A DNA stretch of 64,000 nucleotides, from contig NZ_CP146963.1 of NCBI RefSeq assembly GCF_037113525.1, positions 2,418,001 to 2,482,000 on the forward strand, in the 5' to 3' direction. The DNA is from Butyrivibrio fibrisolvens. Lineage in GTDB: Bacteria; Bacillota; Clostridia; Lachnospirales; Lachnospiraceae. Within the stretch, counting starts at the first letter, position 1; each line of letters starts with the position of its first letter. Made by a program: the position numbers and the translations under genes. A model generated the notes under the pieces. It searched no databases, was not told the origin of the DNA, and saw only the letters and a list, made by a program, of their open reading frames with translations. Below are positions 27,497 to 35,386 of this stretch, one piece after another.

Positions 27497-28835
27497 CTTT
27501 CTTGACCTCCCTTGTTAGCTGTGTATTCAGAATGCTCTCAAACAGCGCTCCTGCGCCTTTAAAGCCTGCAAATCCTTTATTTAATATGATGTTAAAAACG
27601 GGATAGCTTACAGGAAGAAGCACTCCGTTATATTCCTGAGCAAGCTTATAATCTATGGAACTTCCAAGAACCAGAAGCGGTGAAAGACGGTCTACATAAT
27701 CCTCTGATTCCTCGTATGGGTGACGCTGTTCTATAAATCTTCTGATTGCTGTTGTATCCTGCTCGAAGATAAGTTCAGGCTTTTGACCAAAATCGTATTC
27801 GTCAAGCTTTGAAGTCAGGAGCTCTTCTTTTTCCTGAGTTAGATGATCAGTGATAAAAATATACCTTGGAATATAACCGATCTCATTTTCAAGATAATTG
27901 GCATAAGCAAATGCATCTGTACTGTTTGCGATAACTACTGCATAGCTCTGGGTATCAGTATCTGCAACATAATCTGCTATGCGGTCAAGGTAGCCGTAAT
28001 AGCTTTTCTTCTCTTTATCCACAAGCTTTTTTATATCCCCTATAGAAAGAGAAAGAGCTGATCCTATGCTATATAGAAACTTTTTGGTTGCTGCCGCGCC
28101 TATAGGGAGATCTGTTACAAGATAATCTATATCATGTACTCTCTTGGCAGTCCTTGCTGCTTTTATTCCGTACAATGGGCTTACGACTATGTTAAGAACT
28201 GCGCCTCCTGCGCTTAAGATGTTCTCATGGCTTTGATCGGGGGTAAGGAAAGTATTAACCTTAAGTCCAAGTTCTCTAAGAAGCCTTGCAATCTCTTCAA
28301 GATTCCCTCTAAAGTAGGGATCGTACCCGGGAACCTGTCCAAGGATATTCACAAGCTTTTCATCTTTTTTAGCCTTAGGGATATAATCTTCAAAAAGCGA
28401 TGAAAATACTTCATCATATCCGTCATAAGCCTTGCCCTGAAAACCTCCTGTATCTATATATCTGACGGGGACATTGTCCGGGTTCTTAATATTTCTTATA
28501 ACACTTTCAATATCTTCACCGATTATGTCCGTCATACATGCTGACAAAACCAGAAACAGGTCTCCTTTCATCACTTCAAGTGTAGAATTAATCTGTGTTT
28601 CAAGGCGCTTGGCTGCTCCGAATATGACTTCCTTCTCTCCTATGTTGGAACTTGGGATGCTGACACCGCCGCAGTATCCTGATCCCAGATGTCCTCCCAG
28701 ATAGTAAGCATTGGACAATCCTCCGCCGCATCCCTGTGCTCCATGTATGATTGGAACAACGCCGGGAAGCGAACTTATAGTAGCCAGTGCACCTCCAAGC
28801 ATGCACGAATATCTTGGTCTTTCTATAGGCTGCAT
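27489..28835 (-). CDS. Nitrogenase component 1 beta-like protein (NifK-like)
   Basis: 448 residues. It lacks the N-terminal extension of classical NifK and starts almost at the first P-cluster cysteine: RPRYSCMLGGALA (C11), then HGAQGCGGG (C36) and LSACMTDIIGEDIESV (C100). The rest has the three Rossmann-like domains of the family. It would form a heterotetramer with the NifD-like protein. First gene of a run of five, with AAGGAGA before the ATG; it overlaps the next gene by 8 bases. No nifH, nifB or nifEN homologue is in the window, so the electron-donating ATPase must be elsewhere if the enzyme works like its relatives. Confidence 0.88.
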   Translation of the reverse strand: MQPIERPRYSCMLGGALATISSLPGVVPIIHGAQGCGGGLSNAYYLGGHLGSGYCGGVSIPSSNIGEKEVIFGAAKRLETQINSTLEVMKGDLFLVLSACMTDIIGEDIESVIRNIKNPDNVPVRYIDTGGFQGKAYDGYDEVFSSLFEDYIPKAKKDEKLVNILGQVPGYDPYFRGNLEEIARLLRELGLKVNTFLTPDQSHENILSAGGAVLNIVVSPLYGIKAARTAKRVHDIDYLVTDLPIGAAATKKFLYSIGSALSLSIGDIKKLVDKEKKSYYGYLDRIADYVADTDTQSYAVVIANSTDAFAYANYLENEIGYIPRYIFITDHLTQEKEELLTSKLDEYDFGQKPELIFEQDTTAIRRFIEQRHPYEESEDYVDRLSPLLVLGSSIDYKLAQEYNGVLLPVSYPVFNIILNKGFAGFKGAGALFESILNTQLTREVKKVV

Positions 28836-28871
28836 TTTATGATCTCCTTTTAAAATATTTCAGTTTGGGTG

Positions 28872-28912
28872 TACTGATATGTTCATACTGCCTTTACCAG
28901 AACATGTCAGTA
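28872..28912. promoter_or_regulatory. Inverted repeat ahead of the nitrogenase-like operon
   Basis: TACTGATATGTTC (28872-28884) and GAACATGTCAGTA (28900-28912) are complementary with one mismatch and a 15-base spacer. It lies 37 bases upstream of the first start codon. It could be an operator for a dimeric regulator or an RNA hairpin in the leader. The rest of 28836-29427 holds the composite element copy 2 and otherwise nothing I can name. Confidence 0.6.
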
Positions 28913-29059
28913 TATATGCCTTTGTTGTCGGTTATTATATGTGTCATACAAACAAGCCGTCTAATATGCGCTCTTTATAACCCGCTATAGTCGGCCCTAA
29001 AAGCCGCATAAAACAAGGCTTTCTTATAACAAGCCTGCATCTAATATTTAAAAACTATA

Positions 29060-29181
29060 CATTCTTGAACATAAAGTCCAAGAATGCAGTAAATAGGCCA
29101 ATTGAGAATGCCTTCGGCATTGGGCCTATTTACCAACTGATTCATTGAATCACGAAACACGCAGTAAATGCGTGTTTCTGT
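29060..29181. repeat. Composite three-hairpin intergenic element, copy 2 (inverted)
   Basis: Reads, in opposite orientation to 1826-1962: CATTCTTGAAC / GTCCAAGAATG, AAATAGGCC / GGCCTATTT with inner AATGCC/GGCATT, and ACGAAACACGCA / TGCGTGTTTCTGT. The flanks also match copy 1. Stem bases differ between copies but remain paired. Confidence 0.82.
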
Positions 29182-29427
29182 ATTTTACGTTCAATAAATC
29201 ATACAAATGGTATTAGGGGCATGTATCCCGTTGGGAGCGCGTTATTGCGTGTTGTTTTGTACTTTATAATGACTTAGACAAGTTGATGTATTTTTAAAAA
29301 TTTTGAATGATTTTTTTGTGGAAAACTGTTGATTGATTTTCGTTTCTTGATAGATTATCATATTCTTCGATTCAAAATTCAAATCAGTGATTATTTATGA
29401 TATTTAAGATTATGAAAGAGGACCATC

Positions 29428-29751
29428 ATGACATCGAACAGACGTGATCTTATTAACGGTCTGGCTGCAGCCATGGGAGCAGGAACATTTGCAGCTACAA
29501 CTTATGAAGGAACTAACAGATATGATAAAGGAACAGGAACATTTTACTGCAACGGCCATATCATAAGCCCAAGCATAGTCGAGAAAGCCAGTGAGTTCTT
29601 TGAAGCTAATTTAAAGCGCTGCGACAGAAGCACCTCCGAAGGCAACGAAATGTACCTGATATACGAAACCGCAGTAGAAGCCATAAAGCTTATGAGAACC
29701 ACTAATGCTAACCAGAACTCTTCTATTGTTGCTTCTAACAAGGATCATTAA
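29428..29751 (+). CDS. Small hypothetical protein
   Basis: A 107-residue protein of unknown function. It begins MTSNRRDLINGLAAAMGAG, which looks weakly like a twin-arginine or hydrophobic N-terminus, but no cleavage site is clear. The middle has TFYCNGHIISPSIVEKASEFF. GAGG lies before the ATG and the 3' end is followed by a bidirectional terminator, supporting a real gene. It is transcribed away from the nitrogenase-like operon. Confidence 0.65.
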   Translation: MTSNRRDLINGLAAAMGAGTFAATTYEGTNRYDKGTGTFYCNGHIISPSIVEKASEFFEANLKRCDRSTSEGNEMYLIYETAVEAIKLMRTTNANQNSSIVASNKDH

Positions 29752-29819
29752 AATAGATATTCGTAATATCTACTGATACAGTATTAAAGCTAAGAAAAAA
29801 CTTAAACATGCGCTATACG

Positions 29820-29859
29820 AAAAATGCTCTCCTAGGCCAATCTGCCTACGAGAGCATTT
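29820..29859. terminator. Bidirectional terminator between the small plus-strand gene and ilvE
   Basis: Stem AAAATGCTCTC / GAGAGCATTTT with an inner TAGGC/GCCTA stem. It serves convergent genes ending at 29751 (plus) and 29895 (minus). Confidence 0.9.
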
Positions 29860-29894
29860 TCAAACTTTCCAATTACGTAAAAAGATTCCCCGCC

Positions 29895-30932
29895 TTACTC
29901 TACTGGAATCTCGTGGATCCAGCCTTCGGGAGCTTCTACGCTACCCATCTGGATACCTGTAAGTGTATCATAGAGCTTCTTGATAACAGGTCCCATTTCA
30001 TCCATACCGGATGCAAAGCAGATCTCCTTGCCATGATCATTGATCTTGCCAACAGGGCTTATAACAGCAGCTGTTCCGCACAGACCCATCTCAGTGAAGT
30101 TCTCTACTTCTGAAAGCTTAACAGGTCTTTCTTCTACGTTAAGACCAAGGATATCTCTTGCTACAGTTACAATAGATCTTCTAGTGATAGAAGGAAGGAT
30201 AGAATCTGTATGTGACTTAGGAACTACAAGTCCACCATCCTTAGTAACGAAGATGATATTAGCTCCGCCAGTCTCCTCAATGTAAGTTCTTGACTCAGCA
30301 TCAAGATATACATTCTCAGCAAAACCTTCTTCATGAGCTGTTACGATTGCATGAAGACTCATTGCATAGTTAAGTCCTGCCTTGATATTACCTGTTCCGT
30401 GTGGTGCTGCTCTGTCGAAGTCAGAGATCTTAACTACGATCGGCTTAGCTCCGCCCTTGAAGTAAGGGCCAACAGGTGTACAGAAGATTCTGAACTGATA
30501 TTCATCAGCAGGTTTAACACCGATTACATTGCCTGTAGCAAACATAACAGGACGGATATAAAGTGTAGCACCGCTACCGTAAGGTGGAACCCAGTCCTTA
30601 TTGGCAGCTACAACTTCCTCTACAGCCTTTAAGAATCTTTCTTCAGGGAACTGAGGCATCTCAAGTCTTGCAGCAGAATCCTTCATACGAGAAGCGTTAA
30701 GATCAGGACGGAAAGTGACTATTTTGCCATCCTTTGTCTCATATGCTTTAAGTCCTTCAAAACATTCCTGAGCATAGTGAAGAACACCTGAGTCCTCGCT
30801 TAAGACAACCTTAGAATCTGTTGTTATCTCACCATCATCCCATTTTCCATCTTTGAAATTAGATACATATCTATAGTCTGTAGGTATGTAAGTAAATCCG
30901 ATGTTACTCCAGTCAAGTTCTTTCTTTGCCAT
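29895..30932 (-). CDS. ilvE: Branched-chain amino acid aminotransferase
   Basis: 345 residues, class IV PLP fold type II branched-chain aminotransferase. The PLP lysine is in GTGNIKAGLNYA; IEETGGANIIFV and GLCGTAAVISPVG are also family motifs. It transfers the amino group from glutamate to the keto acids of Leu, Ile and Val, the last step of the pathway whose other genes (ilvB, ilvN, ilvC, leuC, leuD) lie downstream in the window but in separate units. It has its own strong promoter at 31018-31045. Confidence 0.96.
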   Translation of the reverse strand: MAKKELDWSNIGFTYIPTDYRYVSNFKDGKWDDGEITTDSKVVLSEDSGVLHYAQECFEGLKAYETKDGKIVTFRPDLNASRMKDSAARLEMPQFPEERFLKAVEEVVAANKDWVPPYGSGATLYIRPVMFATGNVIGVKPADEYQFRIFCTPVGPYFKGGAKPIVVKISDFDRAAPHGTGNIKAGLNYAMSLHAIVTAHEEGFAENVYLDAESRTYIEETGGANIIFVTKDGGLVVPKSHTDSILPSITRRSIVTVARDILGLNVEERPVKLSEVENFTEMGLCGTAAVISPVGKINDHGKEICFASGMDEMGPVIKKLYDTLTGIQMGSVEAPEGWIHEIPVE

Positions 30933-30986
30933 TTCCTGATCCTCTTTTCTTAATTTTTCTCCTCAAAAATAGTCAAAGCAACCATT

Positions 30987-31001
30987 GCATATTTAATATG
31001 C
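30987..31001. promoter_or_regulatory. Perfect palindrome in the ilvE leader
   Basis: GCATATTTAATATGC, a 15-bp perfect dyad, begins about 17 bases downstream of the ilvE -10 box. The position suits a repressor operator; the regulator is unknown. Confidence 0.45.
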
Positions 31002-31017
31002 TAGGTTGATTAAAATT

Positions 31018-31045
31018 ATTATAATTCCAAATAAGGAACTGTCAA
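31018..31045 (-). promoter_or_regulatory. Promoter of ilvE
   Basis: Minus strand TTGACA (31040-31045) and TATAAT (31018-31023), both consensus boxes, 16 bases apart. Predicted leader is about 80 nt. Confidence 0.82.
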
Positions 31046-31114
31046 GAATACAATCTTTAGCAATTTACCAAAAATGATTCTTGATCTTTTTTAACATTAA
31101 TGCCTGTAGTGTTT

Positions 31115-32506
31115 TTATTCGTCCTTTTTTGCCTGATCATTATCAGATGCTTTATCAATATGAGCTTTCTTGTGCTCCTCCTTGTGTTTGGATCTGAAGA
31201 TCCTGCTCCAGGACGATGCTGCCTTCTGAGATCTGTACTTGGTACTACTCGGGTCTCCCAGATAGTGGAAGCTTCCATCTTCGATATAGGCAGTATCAAT
31301 ATAGGTATCCTCATCAGTAGGCAGATTGTGCTTGCACAGATAATGATTGGTAAGTCTTGATATAAGGGCATAGATAACCGCAAATACCGGAACGCCAAGG
31401 ATCCAGCCAACGAATCCCCAGAGACTTCCAAAGAACATGATGGCAAAGATAACCCAGAAGCTTGAAAGTCCTGTAGAATTGCCAAGAATCTTGGGGCCCA
31501 AGATATTACCATCGATCTGCTGCAGTATTACAACGAATATCAGAAATTCCAGTGCTGACCATGGATTGATAAGTACAAGTATAAGTGTACCTATAGCTTC
31601 ACCAATGTAAGGACCAAAGAACGGGATTATATTGGTTACGCCAACAATGACAGCGATAAGAAGTGGATACGGTATCTTAAGGATAAGGCATCCTATATAA
31701 CACAGTATTCCTATGATCGCAGAATCAACTATCTTACCGGTTATAAAACCTGTAAAAGTTGTGTGGATAAGTCTTGAAGATGAAATAAGCTCATTTGCTA
31801 TATCTTCTCTAAAAAAAGCATAGGCCATTTTCTTACCCTTACCGCAGAAGCCCTCTTTGGAATTAAGAACATATACAGCAACAATAAATCCGACAATGAG
31901 ATTGATGAGGCTGTTAATAACATTAAGCGCCTGCATGGATACTATTGTTATGATCTGAGATATATTCGGAAGGACTGTCTCTTGTATAAAATTGTTAATT
32001 CTGATATATATCTGATCCGCTATGGAATTAACAGTACTGATAGTCACAGGATCAGATGATTCCATGAATCTGTTGATCGCAAGGTCAACATTTCTGTAAT
32101 ACATAGGTATATTACGTATGATCTCTCTGATAGACTGATATATCTGAGGGATGATGTAATAAAGGAATGACCAGATTACAAAAATGACTATAGCCATTGT
32201 GATCACTATAGCTATATTCCTGATGAGCTGCTTTTGACGAAATTCTCCATATTCGTCTCTTTTAGCACCGGCTTTCTCCCATATCTTTTCAAGGATCTTC
32301 TGTTCGATAAAATTCATGATAGGCGACAGTATGTATCCCAGAACAAGTCCTGTAACAATGCCTTCCATACCATTTATTACAGAGTGTATTCCTGAAAGAA
32401 TGTGATTACCCTTAAAGATGACATAGTAAATAAGCATAACAACAAGGGCTGTTATTATTCCGGTAATACTCCATGTAATCTGATCCTTATCAGGTCTGAA
32501 TTTCAA
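31115..32506 (-). CDS. AI-2E family transporter
   Basis: 463 residues with about eight membrane helices and the family region AVIVGVTNIIPFFGPYIGE (about residues 290-310). A charged Ser/Lys/His-rich cytoplasmic tail (about residues 410-463) is longer than usual. The family (formerly UPF0118) includes AI-2 exporters and Na+/H+ antiporters; substrate unknown. TTG start with AGGAGG ahead. Confidence 0.9.
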   Translation of the reverse strand: MKFRPDKDQITWSITGIITALVVMLIYYVIFKGNHILSGIHSVINGMEGIVTGLVLGYILSPIMNFIEQKILEKIWEKAGAKRDEYGEFRQKQLIRNIAIVITMAIVIFVIWSFLYYIIPQIYQSIREIIRNIPMYYRNVDLAINRFMESSDPVTISTVNSIADQIYIRINNFIQETVLPNISQIITIVSMQALNVINSLINLIVGFIVAVYVLNSKEGFCGKGKKMAYAFFREDIANELISSSRLIHTTFTGFITGKIVDSAIIGILCYIGCLILKIPYPLLIAVIVGVTNIIPFFGPYIGEAIGTLILVLINPWSALEFLIFVVILQQIDGNILGPKILGNSTGLSSFWVIFAIMFFGSLWGFVGWILGVPVFAVIYALISRLTNHYLCKHNLPTDEDTYIDTAYIEDGSFHYLGDPSSTKYRSQKAASSWSRIFRSKHKEEHKKAHIDKASDNDQAKKDE

Positions 32507-32546
32507 ATTTGCCTCCTAATAAACTTGATATGACTTTACTATTTAA

Positions 32547-32602
32547 TGGTCAAAAGACATTTCGATCTGAGTTCTATCATAATCGAATACGAATAATGAC
32601 TT
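32547..32602. repeat. Degenerate copy of a hairpin repeat (GGTCAAAAGNCATTTCGAT)
   Basis: Shares GTCAAAAG-CATTTCGAT and AATCGAATA-GAAT with the element at 49224-49280, with the ends still nearly inverted (GGTCA/TGAC). It lies between mrp and the AI-2E gene. Two small hairpins follow (GATCAT/ATGATC near 32610 and AATCAT/ATGATT near 32635). Confidence 0.6.
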
Positions 32603-32648
32603 CATAGATCATCTACTATGATCATCTCTTGAATCATCATTAAAATGA

Positions 32649-33476
32649 TTACTGCTCTTCACTATCCATTAATGATTTAAGTCTATATACCAGTTGATCA
32701 AGATCTTCTGAAATTATATCCTCAGCCTGTCCGTTATCACAAAGCTTTGCATATGAAGAATCAAGTGGAAGACGTCCAAGTACATCTATTCCTTTAGAAG
32801 CTGCATATGAATCAAGTCCGCTCTCACCAAAGATTGAAATCATCTCGCCGCAGTGAGGGCACTTCATATAACTCATATTCTCAACAAGTCCGATAACAGG
32901 GATGTTCATCATCTTAGCCATGTTAACAGCCTTGTCTACGATCATAGCTACAAGGTCCTGAGGTGTTGCTACAACAATGATTCCGTCAACAGGAAGTGAC
33001 TGGAATACAGTAAGAGGTACATCACCTGTTCCGGGAGGCATATCTACAAACATGTAATCTACATCGCCCCAGCAAACCTCTGACCAGAACTGCTTAACAA
33101 CTCCAGCAATAACAGGTCCTCTCCAGATAACAGGATCTGTATCATTCTTCATAAGCAGGTTAATTGACATAATGTCTATTCCCTTACTTGATGATGCAGG
33201 AATAATAAGCCCCTGTTCGTTAACCTGCTTTACACTTGAAACACCAAACATCTTCGGAATTGAAGGGCCTGTAATATCGGCATCCATGATAGCTGTTTTA
33301 AAGCCTTCACGATTCATTGCACAGGCTGACATGGCTGTTACAAAGCTCTTACCAACTCCGCCCTTACCTGATACTATTCCTATTACCTTCTTAACGTGTG
33401 TTCCTTCTGCAGGATCCACTTTAAAATTCACTGGCTTTTTAGCCGCGAATTTTTTTCTTAACTCTTCGTCTGCCAT
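32649..33476 (-). CDS. Mrp/NBP35 family P-loop ATPase (iron-sulfur carrier)
   Basis: About 275 residues: deviant Walker A GKGGVGKSF, switch motif DADITGPSIPKMFG, FVDMPPGTGD and a CxxC (MKCPHCGE) near residue 215 that binds a bridging 4Fe-4S cluster at the dimer interface. Mrp/ApbC proteins carry Fe-S clusters to apo-proteins. It shares the fold class of NifH but lacks NifH's cluster cysteine pattern, so it should not be read as the nitrogenase reductase. Start ATG 33476 with GGAGG ahead. It follows leuD at close range, and LeuCD is itself a 4Fe-4S enzyme. Confidence 0.93.
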   Translation of the reverse strand: MADEELRKKFAAKKPVNFKVDPAEGTHVKKVIGIVSGKGGVGKSFVTAMSACAMNREGFKTAIMDADITGPSIPKMFGVSSVKQVNEQGLIIPASSSKGIDIMSINLLMKNDTDPVIWRGPVIAGVVKQFWSEVCWGDVDYMFVDMPPGTGDVPLTVFQSLPVDGIIVVATPQDLVAMIVDKAVNMAKMMNIPVIGLVENMSYMKCPHCGEMISIFGESGLDSYAASKGIDVLGRLPLDSSYAKLCDNGQAEDIISEDLDQLVYRLKSLMDSEEQ

Positions 33477-33492
33477 GCAAACCTCCAATAAA

Positions 33493-33981
33493 TTATTTTG
33501 TATTTATATAATTTACGAGGCCTCCGAGGTCAATTATTTTCTGCATAAAAGCAGGGAATGCTTGTCCCTGATAACATTTGCCCGTGGTCTCATCAGTTAT
33601 GATACCACTATCAAAGTCAATATTCACTACATCACCGGAATTAATTTCTCTGGCAGCTTCAGGACATTCGATAATAGGAAGTCCTATATTGATAGAATTC
33701 CTGTAAAAAATCCTTGCGAATGTTTCAGCTATAACGCAGGATACGCCTGCAGCCTTGATAGCTATAGGAGCATGCTCACGTGATGATCCGCAGCCAAAAT
33801 TTTTGTTGGCAACAATGATGTCGCCGTCACTAACTTTATTTACAAAATCCTTATCGATATCTTCCATGCAGTGTGCAGCAAGATCTTTGGGATCTGTGTT
33901 ATTAAGATATCTTGCAGGAATGATAACGTCTGTATCTACGTTATCGCCGTATTTAAAAACTCTGCCTTTAGCGTTCTCCAT
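33493..33981 (-). CDS. leuD: 3-isopropylmalate dehydratase small subunit
   Basis: 162 residues with the aconitase swivel domain: GDNVDTDVIIPARYL, NFGCGSSREHAPIA (the YGSGSSREH-type substrate loop) and FARIFYRNSINIGLPI. It pairs with LeuC to isomerise 2- to 3-isopropylmalate in leucine synthesis. It follows leuC and precedes mrp by 4 to 17 bases; leuB is not in the window. Confidence 0.95.
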   Translation of the reverse strand: MENAKGRVFKYGDNVDTDVIIPARYLNNTDPKDLAAHCMEDIDKDFVNKVSDGDIIVANKNFGCGSSREHAPIAIKAAGVSCVIAETFARIFYRNSINIGLPIIECPEAAREINSGDVVNIDFDSGIITDETTGKCYQGQAFPAFMQKIIDLGGLVNYINTK

Positions 33982-34062
33982 ATATAATCCTCCACTGATT
34001 ATATATTGTTATTTAATTTATAATATATAATCAATAATCTTATTCTTGGGTTCTAATCTAAT

Positions 34063-35331
34063 TCACATTATTTCCGAAGGCTGTGAAAGCTTACCTGTTA
34101 CCGCACTTGCCGCTGCAACTTCGGGAGATGCAAGATAGATCTCAGAATCGATAGCACCCATACGCCCTACGAAGTTACGGTTAGTTGTAGATACACATCT
34201 TTCCTTGCTTGCAAGTACACCCATATAACCTCCAAGACATGGTCCGCAGGTTGGAGTAGAAACAACTGCACCGGCAGTAATGAAAGTCTCGATGAGTCCT
34301 TCTTTAAGTGCCTGCATGTATATCTTTTGTGTAGCCGGGATAACTATGCATCTTACGCCATCTGCAACGTGTCTGTCTTTGAGGATAGCTGCAGCCATGC
34401 GAAGGTCAGAGATGCGGCCGTTGGTGCAGGATCCGATTACGACCTGATCTATAGCGATATCGCCGATCTCATCAAAAGTCTTGGCATTTTCAGGAAGGTG
34501 AGGGAAAGAAACTGTAGGTGTGAGCTTTGAAAGATCGATCTCTATCTCTCTTACGTACTCAGCGTTCTCGTCAGCTTCAAATACTTCGTATTCCTTGCCC
34601 GGAGCATGTTCCTCAAGGTACTCTATAGTTTTTTCGTCAACAGGGAAAATTCCGTTCTTGCCGCCTGCTTCAATAGCCATATTGGCAATTGTGAATCGGT
34701 CATCCATAGAAAGGCTCTTAACGCCCTCTCCTACGAATTCCATTGACTGATAAAGTGCACCGTCAACGCCGATCATTCCGATTATATGAAGGATAAGGTC
34801 TTTACCTGATACATATTTAGGAAAAGAACCTTTAAGAACAAATTTAATAGCAGAAGGCACCTTGAACCATGCCTTACCTGTAGCCATTCCAGCTGCCATA
34901 TCAGTAGAACCTACGCCGGTAGAAAATGCGCCAAGTGCACCGTAAGTACAGGTATGGGAATCCGCACCGATTATAAGGTCGCCGGGAACTGTAAGGCCGC
35001 TCTCAGGAAGGAGGGCATGCTCGATACCCATTTTTCCAACTTCAAAGTAATTGGTGATTTTATTCTTTCTTGCGAACTCGCGAACGCACTTGCAGTTCTC
35101 CGCTGACTTTATGTCCTTGTTAGGAACAAAGTGATCGGGAACAAGTGCGATCTTGTCTTTATCGAATACGCCGTCTTTGTTAAACTTCTCCATCTCTTTG
35201 ATGGCAACAGGACTTGTAATATCATTGCCAAGAACGAGGTCGAGATCTGCCTCTATAAGCTGACCAGCACTAACATAGTCAAGGCCTGCATGTTTAGCCA
35301 GGATCTTCTGGCTCATAGTCATTCCACTCAT
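34063..35331 (-). CDS. leuC: 3-isopropylmalate dehydratase large subunit
   Basis: 422 residues, aconitase superfamily. The three 4Fe-4S cysteines are in VIGSCTNGR and TPTCGPCLGG; GADSHTCTYGALGAFSTGVGSTD is the substrate-site region. The start is the ATG at 35331 (AGGAG ahead), not the upstream alternative. The length and motif set fit the archaeal/clostridial two-subunit type. Operon with leuD and possibly mrp. Confidence 0.95.
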   Translation of the reverse strand: MSGMTMSQKILAKHAGLDYVSAGQLIEADLDLVLGNDITSPVAIKEMEKFNKDGVFDKDKIALVPDHFVPNKDIKSAENCKCVREFARKNKITNYFEVGKMGIEHALLPESGLTVPGDLIIGADSHTCTYGALGAFSTGVGSTDMAAGMATGKAWFKVPSAIKFVLKGSFPKYVSGKDLILHIIGMIGVDGALYQSMEFVGEGVKSLSMDDRFTIANMAIEAGGKNGIFPVDEKTIEYLEEHAPGKEYEVFEADENAEYVREIEIDLSKLTPTVSFPHLPENAKTFDEIGDIAIDQVVIGSCTNGRISDLRMAAAILKDRHVADGVRCIVIPATQKIYMQALKEGLIETFITAGAVVSTPTCGPCLGGYMGVLASKERCVSTTNRNFVGRMGAIDSEIYLASPEVAAASAVTGKLSQPSEIM

Positions 35332-35386
35332 AGTGTATTCTCCTGATTCTTCTTGTTGCAAAATCAAAACTACATTCGGAACAAGA

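Noticed and set aside
32649..33476. Mrp ATPase as the missing NifH
   Set aside because: It has the Mrp/ApbC CxxC cluster motif and lacks NifH's cluster cysteines and switch motifs; it is adjacent to leuD, not to the nitrogenase-like genes.
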